From: Actinomycetota bacterium
Lineage (GTDB): Bacteria; Actinomycetota; Thermoleophilia; Solirubrobacterales; Solirubrobacteraceae
Length of the DNA stretch: 6,403 nucleotides
Direction of reading: 5' to 3'
NCBI GenBank assembly: GCA_019348575.1
Contig: JAHWJE010000101.1
Span: 1-6,403, forward strand
Position numbers and translations under genes: made by a program. This document shows positions 1-5,935 of this stretch, piece after piece; position 1 is the stretch's first letter; every line of letters starts with the position of its first letter. A model generated the notes under the pieces. That model saw only the letters and a program-made list of their open reading frames with translations, was not told the DNA's origin and ran no database searches.

Positions 1-811
1 ACATCGACGCGGGGGCGATAGGACATCCTCAGATGCGACTGGTTCGTGTCGCGCTGCTCGACGATGATCTTCGGCTCGAACGGGGGCGCGGGCTCGAACG
101 GCTCGGGCGGCGAGAGCTCCGGGAAGCGCTCGAAGAGAGCCGCGAAGGCGCCGTCGGCACCGCCGCCTCCGTTTGAACCGCGGCCCCGCGAGGCACCGCT
201 CCGGAGGCGGTGGTGGGCACGTGCTCCAGATTGCCGACGATGAACGCGCCGCCGCGCTCGCCTGCCCAGCGCCGGTTGCGGAAGGCCACGATCGCGTCGC
301 GCGTGAACGTGCGCAGGTGCTCCTCGGGCCCGAGCACGGAGCGGCCGAGCGGATGCTCGCCGAACGCCGCGCGGTCGATCAGCTCGTCTGCGACCGAGGA
401 CGGCTCGTCCTTGTAGCGCTGGATCTCCTGGATGACGACGCCGCGCTCGCGGTCGAGCTCGTCGGCGTCCAGGCGCGGGCGGCCGACGAAGTCGGTCAGC
501 AGGTCGGCGGCATCCGCAGCGGCCTCGGCGCGCACGGTGATGTGAAACGCCACGAGGTCGTGCGACGTGTAGGCGTTCAGCGAGCCGCCGAGGCTCTCGG
601 CCGTCTCGTTGACGTCGCGGTAGTGCGGAAACTTCTCCCCGCCCTTGAACACGAGGTGCTCGAGGAAGTGCGCCACCCCGTTCTCCTCCGGGCGCTCGGT
701 GCGCGCGCCGGCGTCGAAGGCGACGAGGATCGTGACCGCGCGAGTTCCCTCGAGGCCGATCCGGTGAAGGGGCAGGCCGTTGGCCAGCGTGGAAGAGGCG
801 ATCGTGGTCAT
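1..811 (-). CDS. M16 family zinc peptidase (insulinase/processing peptidase-like), N-terminal part, frameshifted
   Basis: This is the N-terminal half of an M16 metallopeptidase, the family of bacterial processing proteases and mitochondrial processing peptidase. The inverted zinc motif HFLEH lies at residues 48-52. The third ligand Glu129 sits in VIQEIQRYKDEP, exactly 76 residues after His52, as the family's HxxEH-(76)-E pattern requires. YTSHDLVAFHI (81-91) is also typical. The ATG start gives the usual N-terminus (TLANGLPLHRI). About 270 residues are present of the 400-plus usual, and the gene runs off the left edge. The frame that is open up to about 200 turns into Ser/Arg-rich nonsense and stops at 29. 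The neighbouring frame reads on sensibly (GADGAFAALFERFPELSPPE, then IIVEQRDTNQSHLRMSYRP) to base 1. A single-base deletion between about 130 and 230 would explain this, for example in the GGGG run near 205. Sequencing error is likelier than a pseudogene. The family assignment is firm; the substrate is unknown. Confidence 0.9.
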
Positions 812-817
812 GGTCGA

Positions 818-823
818 ACGGTA
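818..823 (-). promoter_or_regulatory. possible -10 element for a leaderless M16 peptidase mRNA
   Basis: Read on the minus strand this is TACCGT, which fits the actinobacterial TANNNT -10 pattern. It ends 6 bases before the ATG at 811, so transcription would begin at or next to the start codon. No Shine-Dalgarno sequence is visible in the 30-base gap. No clear -35 box is visible; its expected place falls at the stop codon of the phosphatase gene. The peptidase could equally be read through from the phosphatase. Confidence 0.3.
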
Positions 824-826
824 GCG

Positions 827-840
827 CCCGCGATCGCGGG
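827..840. repeat. perfect 14-base palindrome in the phosphatase-peptidase gap
   Basis: CCCGCGATCGCGGG is its own reverse complement. It starts one base after the phosphatase stop codon (842-844, minus strand) and fills about half of the 30-base gap before the M16 start. It has no loop and no T-tract, so it is not a standard intrinsic terminator. It would lie in the spacer of the proposed M16 promoter, so an operator is possible. Chance is also plausible, because CGATCG-type words are frequent in such GC-rich DNA. Confidence 0.35.
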
Positions 841-841
841 G

Positions 842-2860
842 CTACGCGCGCCGGGCGACGGCCGCGACCGGCATGCGCTGCACGGCGAGGATCGCCGTGT
901 CGTCGGCCTGCTCGCCGGTCTCGAAGGCACTCAACGCAGCGTCGATCGCCCTGACCGCGCCATGCGCGTCGGCGACGCCGGCGAGCGTGCGCTCGAGGCG
1001 CTCCTCGCCGAAGCGCTCTCCGGCGCCGACCGCGTCGAATACGCCGTCGGTGAACAGGACCAGCAGGTCGCCGGGCTCCAGCCTGCACCACGTGCGCTCC
1101 CATCCGTTGATCGGGTACGCGCCGAGCATCGGCGAGAAGCTGCCGATCGGGCGCACGGCGCCGCCGCGGACGAGCAGCGGCAGCGGATGGCCCGCGCAGA
1201 CGATCTGCGCCTCCGCGCGGCCGTCGTCGTCCTCGCGCAGCAGCACGGCGGCGACGGAGCACAGCGACATCGTGTCAAGCGCCAGCAGCTCGCTGTTGAG
1301 GGTGCCGATCGCGTCGAGCGGATCGTCCAGCAGCGTGGCTGCGGTGCGCAGCGTGTGTCGCGCGAGGCCGGTGAGCGCTGCCGCCGACGCGCCGCGACCT
1401 GCGACGTCGCCGACGATCGCCAGCCAGCCGCCGGACACGGCGATCGCGTCGTAGAAGTCGCCGCCCACCCAGTTCTCGTCGCCGGCCGGCCGGTACAGCG
1501 TGGCCGCGCTCCAGCCGGGCATGTGCGGCAGGCGGCCGGGCAGGAGGCTCGTCTGCAGCGTCCGTGCGATGTTCGAGCGCTCGGTGTACAGCCGCGCGTT
1601 CTCGACCGCCGTCCCGGCGCGCCGCGCGAGCTCCTCGGCGAGCGCGACGTCGGCCTCCTCGAAGCGCCTGCCGGACTCGGCGCTGATCAGCGTCAGCACG
1701 CCGACGATCTTGCCGCCGCTGGACATCGGCACCGCCAGCGCCGCCTGCATCCCGACGCTGCGCAGCAGCTCGAGGTGCTCGTCGTCCTGCGCGACCGCCG
1801 CGAGCATCGCGTCGGGAATCTCGTCGGCCAGCTGCGACCGGCCGTCGCGCAGGACCTGCGCGGTCCCCGCCGGCGCATCCGCGCGCGACGGGTAGCGCTC
1901 GCCGATGCGCCGCGCGAAGGCGACCTTGTCGGGGTCGACATGCGCGACGGCCACGCCGTGGATGTAGCCGCGGCCGTCGGGCATGCTCACGACGCACCAG
2001 TCGGCGAGCTGGGGGACGGCGAGCTCGGCGACCTGTTGCAGCGTGCGCTCGTAGTCCAGCGACGAGGACAGCAGCTCGCCCGCGCGCGCGAGCATCGCCT
2101 GCCTGATCTCCGCGCGCTTGACCTCCGTGATGTCCTCGATGACGTTGACGACGAGCTTCAGCCCGCCGTCGGAGTCGTAGACCCCTGACGCCTTCGTGAG
2201 GCGCCAGGCGACCTCGCCCGTGCGCCGGTCGAGCGCGCGCGTGACCAGCGGCTTCGGCTCGCGCTCGCCGGCGATGACGCGCCGGCCGGGCAGGTCCTCG
2301 ATCCGCAGCGGCGAGCCATCCTCCTTCGTCGTCTCGAACGCGTCGAGGAGCTGCTGCACCGGCGTCTCGAGCAGCTCCTGCGCAGATCCGAAGCCGAACA
2401 TTCGCGCGGCAGCGTCGTTGGCGTAGCTGAGCGTTCCGTCCGGCCGCTGAACCGTGACGGCCTCGGCGAGCGTCGACAGCGCCGCCGTGAGCTGGCCCTC
2501 CGTCGTCTCGAGCTCGGAGAACAAGCCCGCGTTGTCGAGCGCGAGCGCGGCGCGGCTGCCGAGCAGCTTCGCGAACTCGAGATCGGGGGTTTCGTAGCGG
2601 CGGCCCGAGCGCTTCGTCGCCATCAGCGTCAGCGAACCGAACCGATGCCCGCGCGCGCGCAGCGGCACGACGATCGCAGAGGTGATCCCGATCTCCCGCA
2701 GCTGCTCGAAGTCGTGCTCGTCGGTCGCGATCTGCCGCAGCACCGCATCGTCGACCTGGGCCAGCAGTCGCAGCTGCTCCGGGTCGCCGAGCCGGTGGAC
2801 GGTCGCGGGCGGACGGGCTGCGAGCAAGGCTGCCGCGGCGTCGTCCGCGCCGCCCGCCCC
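842..2860 (-). CDS. sensory PP2C/SpoIIE-type serine phosphatase (GAF-PAS-GAF-PP2C), N-terminus missing
   Basis: This is a multidomain protein phosphatase of the SpoIIE/RsbU class, which dephosphorylates phosphoserine on anti-sigma antagonist proteins. Domains in order: a partial GAF (about 2836-2513), a PAS (about 2500-2114, ending ...VVNVIEDITEVKRAE), a complete GAF (about 2095-1589, LADWCVVSM...ALAVPMSSGGKIVGVLTL), the usual linker LQTSLLPGRLPHMPGW, and the phosphatase (about 1525-876). The metal-binding aspartates are all present: GGDFYD (1465-1448), VGDVAGRG (1411-1388), FTDGVFDAV (1054-1028) and ADDTA near 905. No membrane segment is seen in what remains, so it is probably a cytosolic sensor. 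The first GAF begins mid-domain. Upstream the same frame is only Ala/Arg-rich shadow of the methyltransferase, so the ATG at 3097 is not the real start. The true start and roughly 40 or more residues of the first GAF are absent. The M16 gene follows 30 bases downstream on the same strand. What the GAF and PAS domains sense cannot be told. Confidence 0.9.
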   Translation of the reverse strand, partial: GAGGADDAAAALLAARPPATVHRLGDPEQLRLLAQVDDAVLRQIATDEHDFEQLREIGITSAIVVPLRARGHRFGSLTLMATKRSGRRYETPDLEFAKLLGSRAALALDNAGLFSELETTEGQLTAALSTLAEAVTVQRPDGTLSYANDAAARMFGFGSAQELLETPVQQLLDAFETTKEDGSPLRIEDLPGRRVIAGEREPKPLVTRALDRRTGEVAWRLTKASGVYDSDGGLKLVVNVIEDITEVKRAEIRQAMLARAGELLSSSLDYERTLQQVAELAVPQLADWCVVSMPDGRGYIHGVAVAHVDPDKVAFARRIGERYPSRADAPAGTAQVLRDGRSQLADEIPDAMLAAVAQDDEHLELLRSVGMQAALAVPMSSGGKIVGVLTLISAESGRRFEEADVALAEELARRAGTAVENARLYTERSNIARTLQTSLLPGRLPHMPGWSAATLYRPAGDENWVGGDFYDAIAVSGGWLAIVGDVAGRGASAAALTGLARHTLRTAATLLDDPLDAIGTLNSELLALDTMSLCSVAAVLLREDDDGRAEAQIVCAGHPLPLLVRGGAVRPIGSFSPMLGAYPINGWERTWCRLEPGDLLVLFTDGVFDAVGAGERFGEERLERTLAGVADAHGAVRAIDAALSAFETGEQADDTAILAVQRMPVAAVARRA

Positions 2861-2885
2861 GCGCGCACGAGCAGCCGCGCCAGCC
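2835..2885. other. join between two truncated genes (probable chimeric breakpoint)
   Basis: Up to about 2880 on the minus strand the methyltransferase frame reads normally (VGGYSPGLARLLVRAG). From about 2850 onward a different frame carries the phosphatase GAF (AALLAARPPATVHRLGD). No stop codon, intergenic base or start codon with a ribosome site lies between them. Both proteins are cut, one at its C-terminus and one inside a domain. A simple frameshift within a single gene is not an explanation, because these are two unrelated families. The exact base cannot be fixed, since the sequence here is a GC-only mixture readable in both frames. Confidence 0.7.
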
Positions 2886-3699
2886 CCGGCGAGTAGCCGC
2901 CCACGCGCTCGAGGTAGTAGCGCACGCTGAACGCCTTCGGCGAGCTGCCGATCTCGAGCACGGTCCAGCCGTGGCGCTCGAGCAGCGTGCGCAGCGAGCC
3001 GCGCGTGAAGAACTGCACGTGCGTCGGGATCACCGACCACCAGCGCGAGCGCAGCCCGCGGGCGACGACGCTGCCCGCGTCCGGCAGCGCCATCCACGCG
3101 ATCCCGCCCGGCCGCAGCAGCTCGGCCATCCGGTCCAGGGCCTCGCCCGGGCGCGGCAGGTGCTCGATCACGTCGCCCATCACGATCGCGTCGTAGTGGT
3201 GCAGCGGCAGCTCGGTCGTGAAGAGGTCACCGGTGCGCACGTCGAGCCCGAGCCGTTCGCGCGCGTAGGCCGAGGCGAAGGCCGACGGCTCGACGCCGGT
3301 CGCGTGCCAGCCGCGCTCGGTCGCCTCGGACAGCAGAAACCCGACCCAGCAGCCGAGGTCGAGCAGCGTCCGCCGCCGCGGCCCGCCGTTGTGGGGCGGG
3401 ATCGGCACCGGTGTCAGCTGCGCCTCGATGCGTGCCAGCGCGCGCCGCGCGGTCTCGCGCTGCCCGGCCTCCTCGTCGACGTAGTCCTCGGAGGCGGCGT
3501 CGGCGTAGGCGCTCTCGAGCACGGCGTCGGCCGGCATCGGGTCGGTCTGGCGGTGGCCGCAGACGGGGCAGCGGACGATGTCCGCCAGCGCCGTCCCGAA
3601 GCGGTCGGTCGTCGGGATCAGGCCGCCCGGTCCCGCGTCGCCGGCCACCTTGAGATGGGCGACGAGGCCGGCGGCGCCACACGCTGCACAGCGCGACAC
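2850..3699 (-). CDS. class I SAM-dependent methyltransferase with zinc-ribbon-like N-terminus, C-terminus cut
   Basis: This is a Rossmann-fold methyltransferase. Numbering from the GTG at 3699, two CxxC pairs (CAAC at 4-7, CPVC at 44-47) form a probable zinc ribbon. SAM motif I is LLDLGCWVGFLL (112-123), with acidic ATGVEPSAFA after it and YDAIVMGDVIEHLPRPGEAL further on. The order zinc pair, SAM fold, EHLPRPG loop recalls sugar or small-molecule C/O-methyltransferases near glycan loci. Trp stands where the second glycine of motif I is usual (DLGCWVG). The open frame continues upstream of 3699, but that part is shadow of the intergenic region and of the divergent gene; GTG at 3699 places the first zinc cysteine at residue 4 and lies 7 bases after a -10-like box. 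About 280 residues are recognisable. The frame then slides into phosphatase DNA without a stop, so the last tens of residues are lost. The substrate is unknown. Confidence 0.85.
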
Positions 3700-3706
3700 G
3701 CTGCCC

Positions 3707-3712
3707 AGCCTA
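3707..3712 (-). promoter_or_regulatory. -10-like element, leaderless start of the methyltransferase
   Basis: On the minus strand TAGGCT (TANNNT) is followed by exactly 7 bases (GGGCAGC) and then the GTG at 3699. This is the spacing of leaderless actinobacterial mRNAs, whose transcript begins at the start codon. No Shine-Dalgarno sequence is present upstream. No convincing -35 box is visible. Confidence 0.45.
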
Positions 3713-3783
3713 GGGCGAGCCGTCGCTGGCTGCTGATCGCACTCGTCTGGGCGTGCGACGGAGCCACAGCACGAACCACTCAC

Positions 3784-3789
3784 TACGAT
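3784..3789 (+). promoter_or_regulatory. -10-like element, leaderless start of the glycosyltransferase operon
   Basis: TACGAT (4 of 6 matches to TATAAT, including the key A2 and T6) lies 7 bases before the GTG at 3797. Transcription would start at the first base of the coding region. The bases before the GTG (CAGCGGC) contain no ribosome-binding site, which agrees with a leaderless mRNA. The arrangement mirrors that of the divergent methyltransferase across the 97-base gap (3700-3796). No clear -35 box is seen. Confidence 0.45.
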
Positions 3790-3796
3790 CAGCGGC

Positions 3797-4765
3797 GTGG
3801 CCGAACGGCATCTGGGCCTGCTGAGCATCGTCGCGCCGATGCTCGACGAGGAGGGCACGGCGCAAGCGTTCTGCGACCGCGTGCGCGCGGCGCTGGACGG
3901 GCTGCCGTGGGAGCTCGTCGTCGTCGACGACGGGTCGCAGGATCGAACGCCGCAGATCCTCGCGGCCGTCGCGCGCGGCGACGAGCGCGTCAAGGTCGTG
4001 ACGCTGTCGCGCAACTTCGGTCACCAGACGGCGATCACGGCCGGGCTGGACCACGCGTCCGGCGACGTCGTCGTGATGATCGACTCCGACCTGCAGGACC
4101 CGCCCGAGCTCGTCCCGACGATGCTCGAGCACTGGCGCGCGGGCTCCGACGTCGTCTACGCGACGCGCGTCGACCGCGAGGGCGAGTCGCGCTTCAAGCT
4201 CAAGACCGCGGACTGGTTCTACCGCATCATGGGGCGCGTCTCCGACGTGCCGCTGGCCGCGAACTCGGGCGACTTCCGGCTGCTGGACCGGCGCGCGCTC
4301 GACGCGCTGCTGACGATGCGCGAGCGCAACCGCTACCTGCGCGGGATGACGTCCTGGGTCGGCTTCACGCAGACCGCGCTGCCCTACCACCGCGAGGCGC
4401 GCCACGCCGGCGAGACGAAGTACCCGCTCCGCAAGATGGTCCGCTTCGCGCTGGACGCGATCGCCTCGTTCTCGCACGCGCCGCTGCAGATCGCCACCGT
4501 CGCCGGCTTCGCCTTCGCGCTGCTGGCGTTCCTCGCGATCCCGGTCGCGATCGTCTTCCGGATCTTCGGCGCGTTCGTCCCCGGCGTCACGACCACCGTC
4601 GTCGCGGTGCTGCTGCTGGGAGGCATCCAGCTGATGGCGATCGGCATGATCGGCGAGTACGTCGGGCGCATCTACGACGAGGTCAAGCGGCGGCCGCTGT
4701 ACGTCGTGCGCGAGCGGACCAACGTCAGCGCGGCCGAGGATGAGCGCGAGCGCGCCCCCGTCTAG
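3797..4765 (+). CDS. GT2 polyprenyl-phosphate sugar transferase (DPM1/GtrB-like) with two C-terminal membrane helices
   Basis: This family 2 glycosyltransferase is expected to move a sugar from a nucleotide donor to a polyprenyl phosphate on the inner face of the membrane. Motifs in the 322 residues: VVDDGSQDRTP (42-52) for nucleotide binding, SRNFGHQTA (71-79), the metal-binding DSDLQDPPE (96-104), SGDFRLLDR (157-165) and HAGETKYPLRKM (203-214), all typical of the DPM1/GtrB branch. Two hydrophobic helices follow (about 231-254 and 263-286), then the amphipathic GEYVGRIYDEVKRRPLY (286-302), the usual ending of GtrB/ArnC-like enzymes. The length is normal and the gene is intact. Only about 8 of 322 codons end in A or T. 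The GTG start is supported by the homologous N-terminus (LLSIVAPMLDEEG) and the upstream -10 box. The gene heads a plus-strand operon and overlaps the next gene by 26 bases. The sugar and lipid cannot be named from sequence. Confidence 0.92.
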   Translation: MAERHLGLLSIVAPMLDEEGTAQAFCDRVRAALDGLPWELVVVDDGSQDRTPQILAAVARGDERVKVVTLSRNFGHQTAITAGLDHASGDVVVMIDSDLQDPPELVPTMLEHWRAGSDVVYATRVDREGESRFKLKTADWFYRIMGRVSDVPLAANSGDFRLLDRRALDALLTMRERNRYLRGMTSWVGFTQTALPYHREARHAGETKYPLRKMVRFALDAIASFSHAPLQIATVAGFAFALLAFLAIPVAIVFRIFGAFVPGVTTTVVAVLLLGGIQLMAIGMIGEYVGRIYDEVKRRPLYVVRERTNVSAAEDERERAPV

Positions 4766-5726
4766 CGGGCTGCGGCGGCAGCGGGCGCTGACGGCGCTCG
4801 GGGCGATGATCTCGATCGCGGCGCTCGCCGCGATCGTTGTATGGGCGGCGCATCAGGAGCCCCCGGCGCTGCCCAGCTCGCCCGGGCGGCTGGCCGAGTT
4901 CGCCGGCGCGATCGGGTTCTACCTCGCAGGCTCCGCCGTCCGCGCCGAGCGCTGGTATGAGCTGCTGCGTCACAACGGCGCGCTGCCGCGCCGGCTGGAC
5001 GCCTACGGTCTCGTCGCGGTGGCGTACTTCGGCAACAACGTCCTGCCGGCGCGCGCGGGCGACGCGCTGCGCGTCGTGCTGATCGCGCCGCGCGCACGGA
5101 CCGACGCGCGCACCGCGATCGGCACCGTCGTCGCCGAGCGCGTACTCGACGTCGTCGTGCTCGTCGCGCTGTTCGTCGTGCTCGCGTACACCGTGCTCGG
5201 AGCGATCGACGTGCCATCGGGGGAGCGGCTCGTGCTCGCCGCGCTGCTCGTGGCGGGCGTCGGCGCGGCGGGCACCGCCGTCGCCTGGGTCCTGCACCGC
5301 CGCGGCCACCTGCGGCGCGTGCTCGCCTTTCTGGCGCCGATGGCCGAGGCGACGCGGCGGCTGCGATCCAACCACGGGATGCAGCTGCTCGGGCTCACGT
5401 TCGCCGTCTGGGCGCTGGAGTGGATCGCCTGGTGGCTGGCGGCGCGCGCCGTCGGCCTGGACCTCGCGCTGCTCGAGGTCGGCTACCTCATGGGCCTGGC
5501 GTCGATGTTCGCGCTCATGCCGAGCGGGCCCGGCTACATCGGGACGTTCGACGCCGCCGTCGTCTTCGGCGTCCGCGCGCTGCAGTACAGCGGCGCGCAG
5601 GCGCTGTCCTACGTGCTGTTGCTGCGCTTCGTCGTGACGGTGCCGATCACGCTGATCGGGCTCGTCGTGCTCGTCGTGGGCTACGGCGGGCTGCACCGCA
5701 TGCGAGCCCTGGTGCGCGCGACGTGA
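4740..5726 (+). CDS. LPG_synthase_TM / flippase-like integral membrane protein
   Basis: This 328-residue polytopic protein belongs to the lysylphosphatidylglycerol-synthase transmembrane-domain family (the former UPF0104, AglD-like). Members accompany polyprenyl-linked sugar enzymes and are often annotated as flippase-like; a transport role is inferred, not shown. Hydrophobic segments lie near 17-37, 51-67, 134-154, 163-185, 215-236, 246-262 and 288-316. Family hallmarks are GNNVLPARAGDALR (98-111), ERVLD (133-137) and PSGPGYIGTFDAAVVFGV (261-278). There is no soluble aminoacyl-transferase domain, so lipid lysylation is unlikely. The ATG at 4740 lies inside the glycosyltransferase gene (26-base overlap) and keeps a basic N-terminus (LRRQR) ahead of helix 1. 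GAGG directly abuts the ATG, too close for a normal ribosome site, so translation is probably coupled. The stop overlaps the next start as GTGA. Confidence 0.88.
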   Translation: MSASAPPSSGLRRQRALTALGAMISIAALAAIVVWAAHQEPPALPSSPGRLAEFAGAIGFYLAGSAVRAERWYELLRHNGALPRRLDAYGLVAVAYFGNNVLPARAGDALRVVLIAPRARTDARTAIGTVVAERVLDVVVLVALFVVLAYTVLGAIDVPSGERLVLAALLVAGVGAAGTAVAWVLHRRGHLRRVLAFLAPMAEATRRLRSNHGMQLLGLTFAVWALEWIAWWLAARAVGLDLALLEVGYLMGLASMFALMPSGPGYIGTFDAAVVFGVRALQYSGAQALSYVLLLRFVVTVPITLIGLVVLVVGYGGLHRMRALVRAT

Positions 5727-5878
5727 GGGTCGCGGTGCTGGGTGCCGGCGTGGCCGGGCTCGTCTGCGCCTACCGGCTCGCGCAGGAAGGCCACGTCTGC
5801 GACGTCTACGAGCGCTGGCCGGGCCTCGGCGGCCAGGCGGCGACGCTCGACGTCGGCGGCGGCCACCTGCTCGAGCGC
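5723..5878 (+). CDS. FAD-dependent oxidoreductase (amine oxidase/desaturase-like), first ~52 residues only
   Basis: Translation from the GTG at 5723 gives MRVAVLGAGVAGLVCAYRLA, the Rossmann beta-alpha-beta dinucleotide motif GxGxxG (7-12), with the FAD-ribose-binding Glu30 at the end of strand 2 (VCDVYERWPGLGGQA). DVGGGHLLER (43-52) fits the amine-oxidase/protoporphyrinogen-oxidase-like flavoproteins, which continue for some 400 residues. The GTGA overlap with the preceding stop is classic translational coupling, so this is the third gene of the operon. After about 5864-5880 the frame stays open but is no longer oxidoreductase (a Glu/His/Pro-rich shadow); the true coding signal passes to the minus strand. 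The gene is therefore cut by a join. In related loci such flavoenzymes act on polyprenyl lipids or sugars, but the substrate here is unknown. Confidence 0.82.
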
Positions 5879-5880
5879 CC
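5864..5880. other. inverted join: oxidoreductase meets minus-strand sequence
   Basis: Plus-strand coding (GGGHLLER) ends here and minus-strand coding (VFSLRALEQ) begins. The two read through the same bases around the 8-base palindrome GCTCGAGC (5869-5876). Neither gene is complete. An inverted join at a short self-complementary word is what template-switching amplification chimeras or a false short overlap in assembly would leave. Confidence 0.55.
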
Positions 5881-5935
5881 GCAGCGAGAACACGCCGAGG
5901 AGCACGCCCCCGACCGAGCCGAGCCCGCCGATCAC
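5867..5935 (-). pseudogene. short fragment of a membrane protein, possibly a branched-chain amino-acid ABC permease (LivH/LivM-like)
   Basis: The minus strand reads AVIGGLGSVGGVLLGVFSLR followed by ALEQ, a hydrophobic stretch with every third codon position G or C across about 20 codons. The GGLGS(V/I)xGxxLG pattern recalls the conserved late helix of LivH/LivM permeases. The helicase family to its right should continue differently after AVIGGL, and the oxidoreductase to its left is on the other strand, so this piece belongs to neither. With so few residues the assignment is weak: another transporter, or a chance reading of the join, remains possible. It has no start or stop of its own. Confidence 0.3.

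Noticed and set aside
173..2188. Plus-strand open frame of 671 codons
   Set aside because: It is antisense to the M16 and phosphatase genes, is Arg/Ala/Val-rich and low in complexity, and shows no domain. High GC with G/C third positions creates such long shadows.
2860..3097. N-terminal extension of the phosphatase to an ATG at 3097
   Set aside because: These codons overlap the well-supported methyltransferase in another frame and do not complete the truncated GAF domain.
3700..4014. N-terminal extension of the methyltransferase frame to 4014
   Set aside because: It covers the divergent intergenic region and is antisense to the glycosyltransferase start. The zinc-ribbon cysteines begin right after the GTG at 3699.
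2971..4743. Plus-strand open frame of 590 codons
   Set aside because: It runs antisense through the methyltransferase and then out of frame through the glycosyltransferase. The composition is Arg-rich nonsense, while the other frames hold clear enzyme motifs.
4725..5920. Long minus-strand extension of the helicase open frame
   Set aside because: After the frameshift at 5969-5972 the frame is Arg/Gln/His-rich shadow lying antisense to the membrane protein gene; no helicase sequence continues there.
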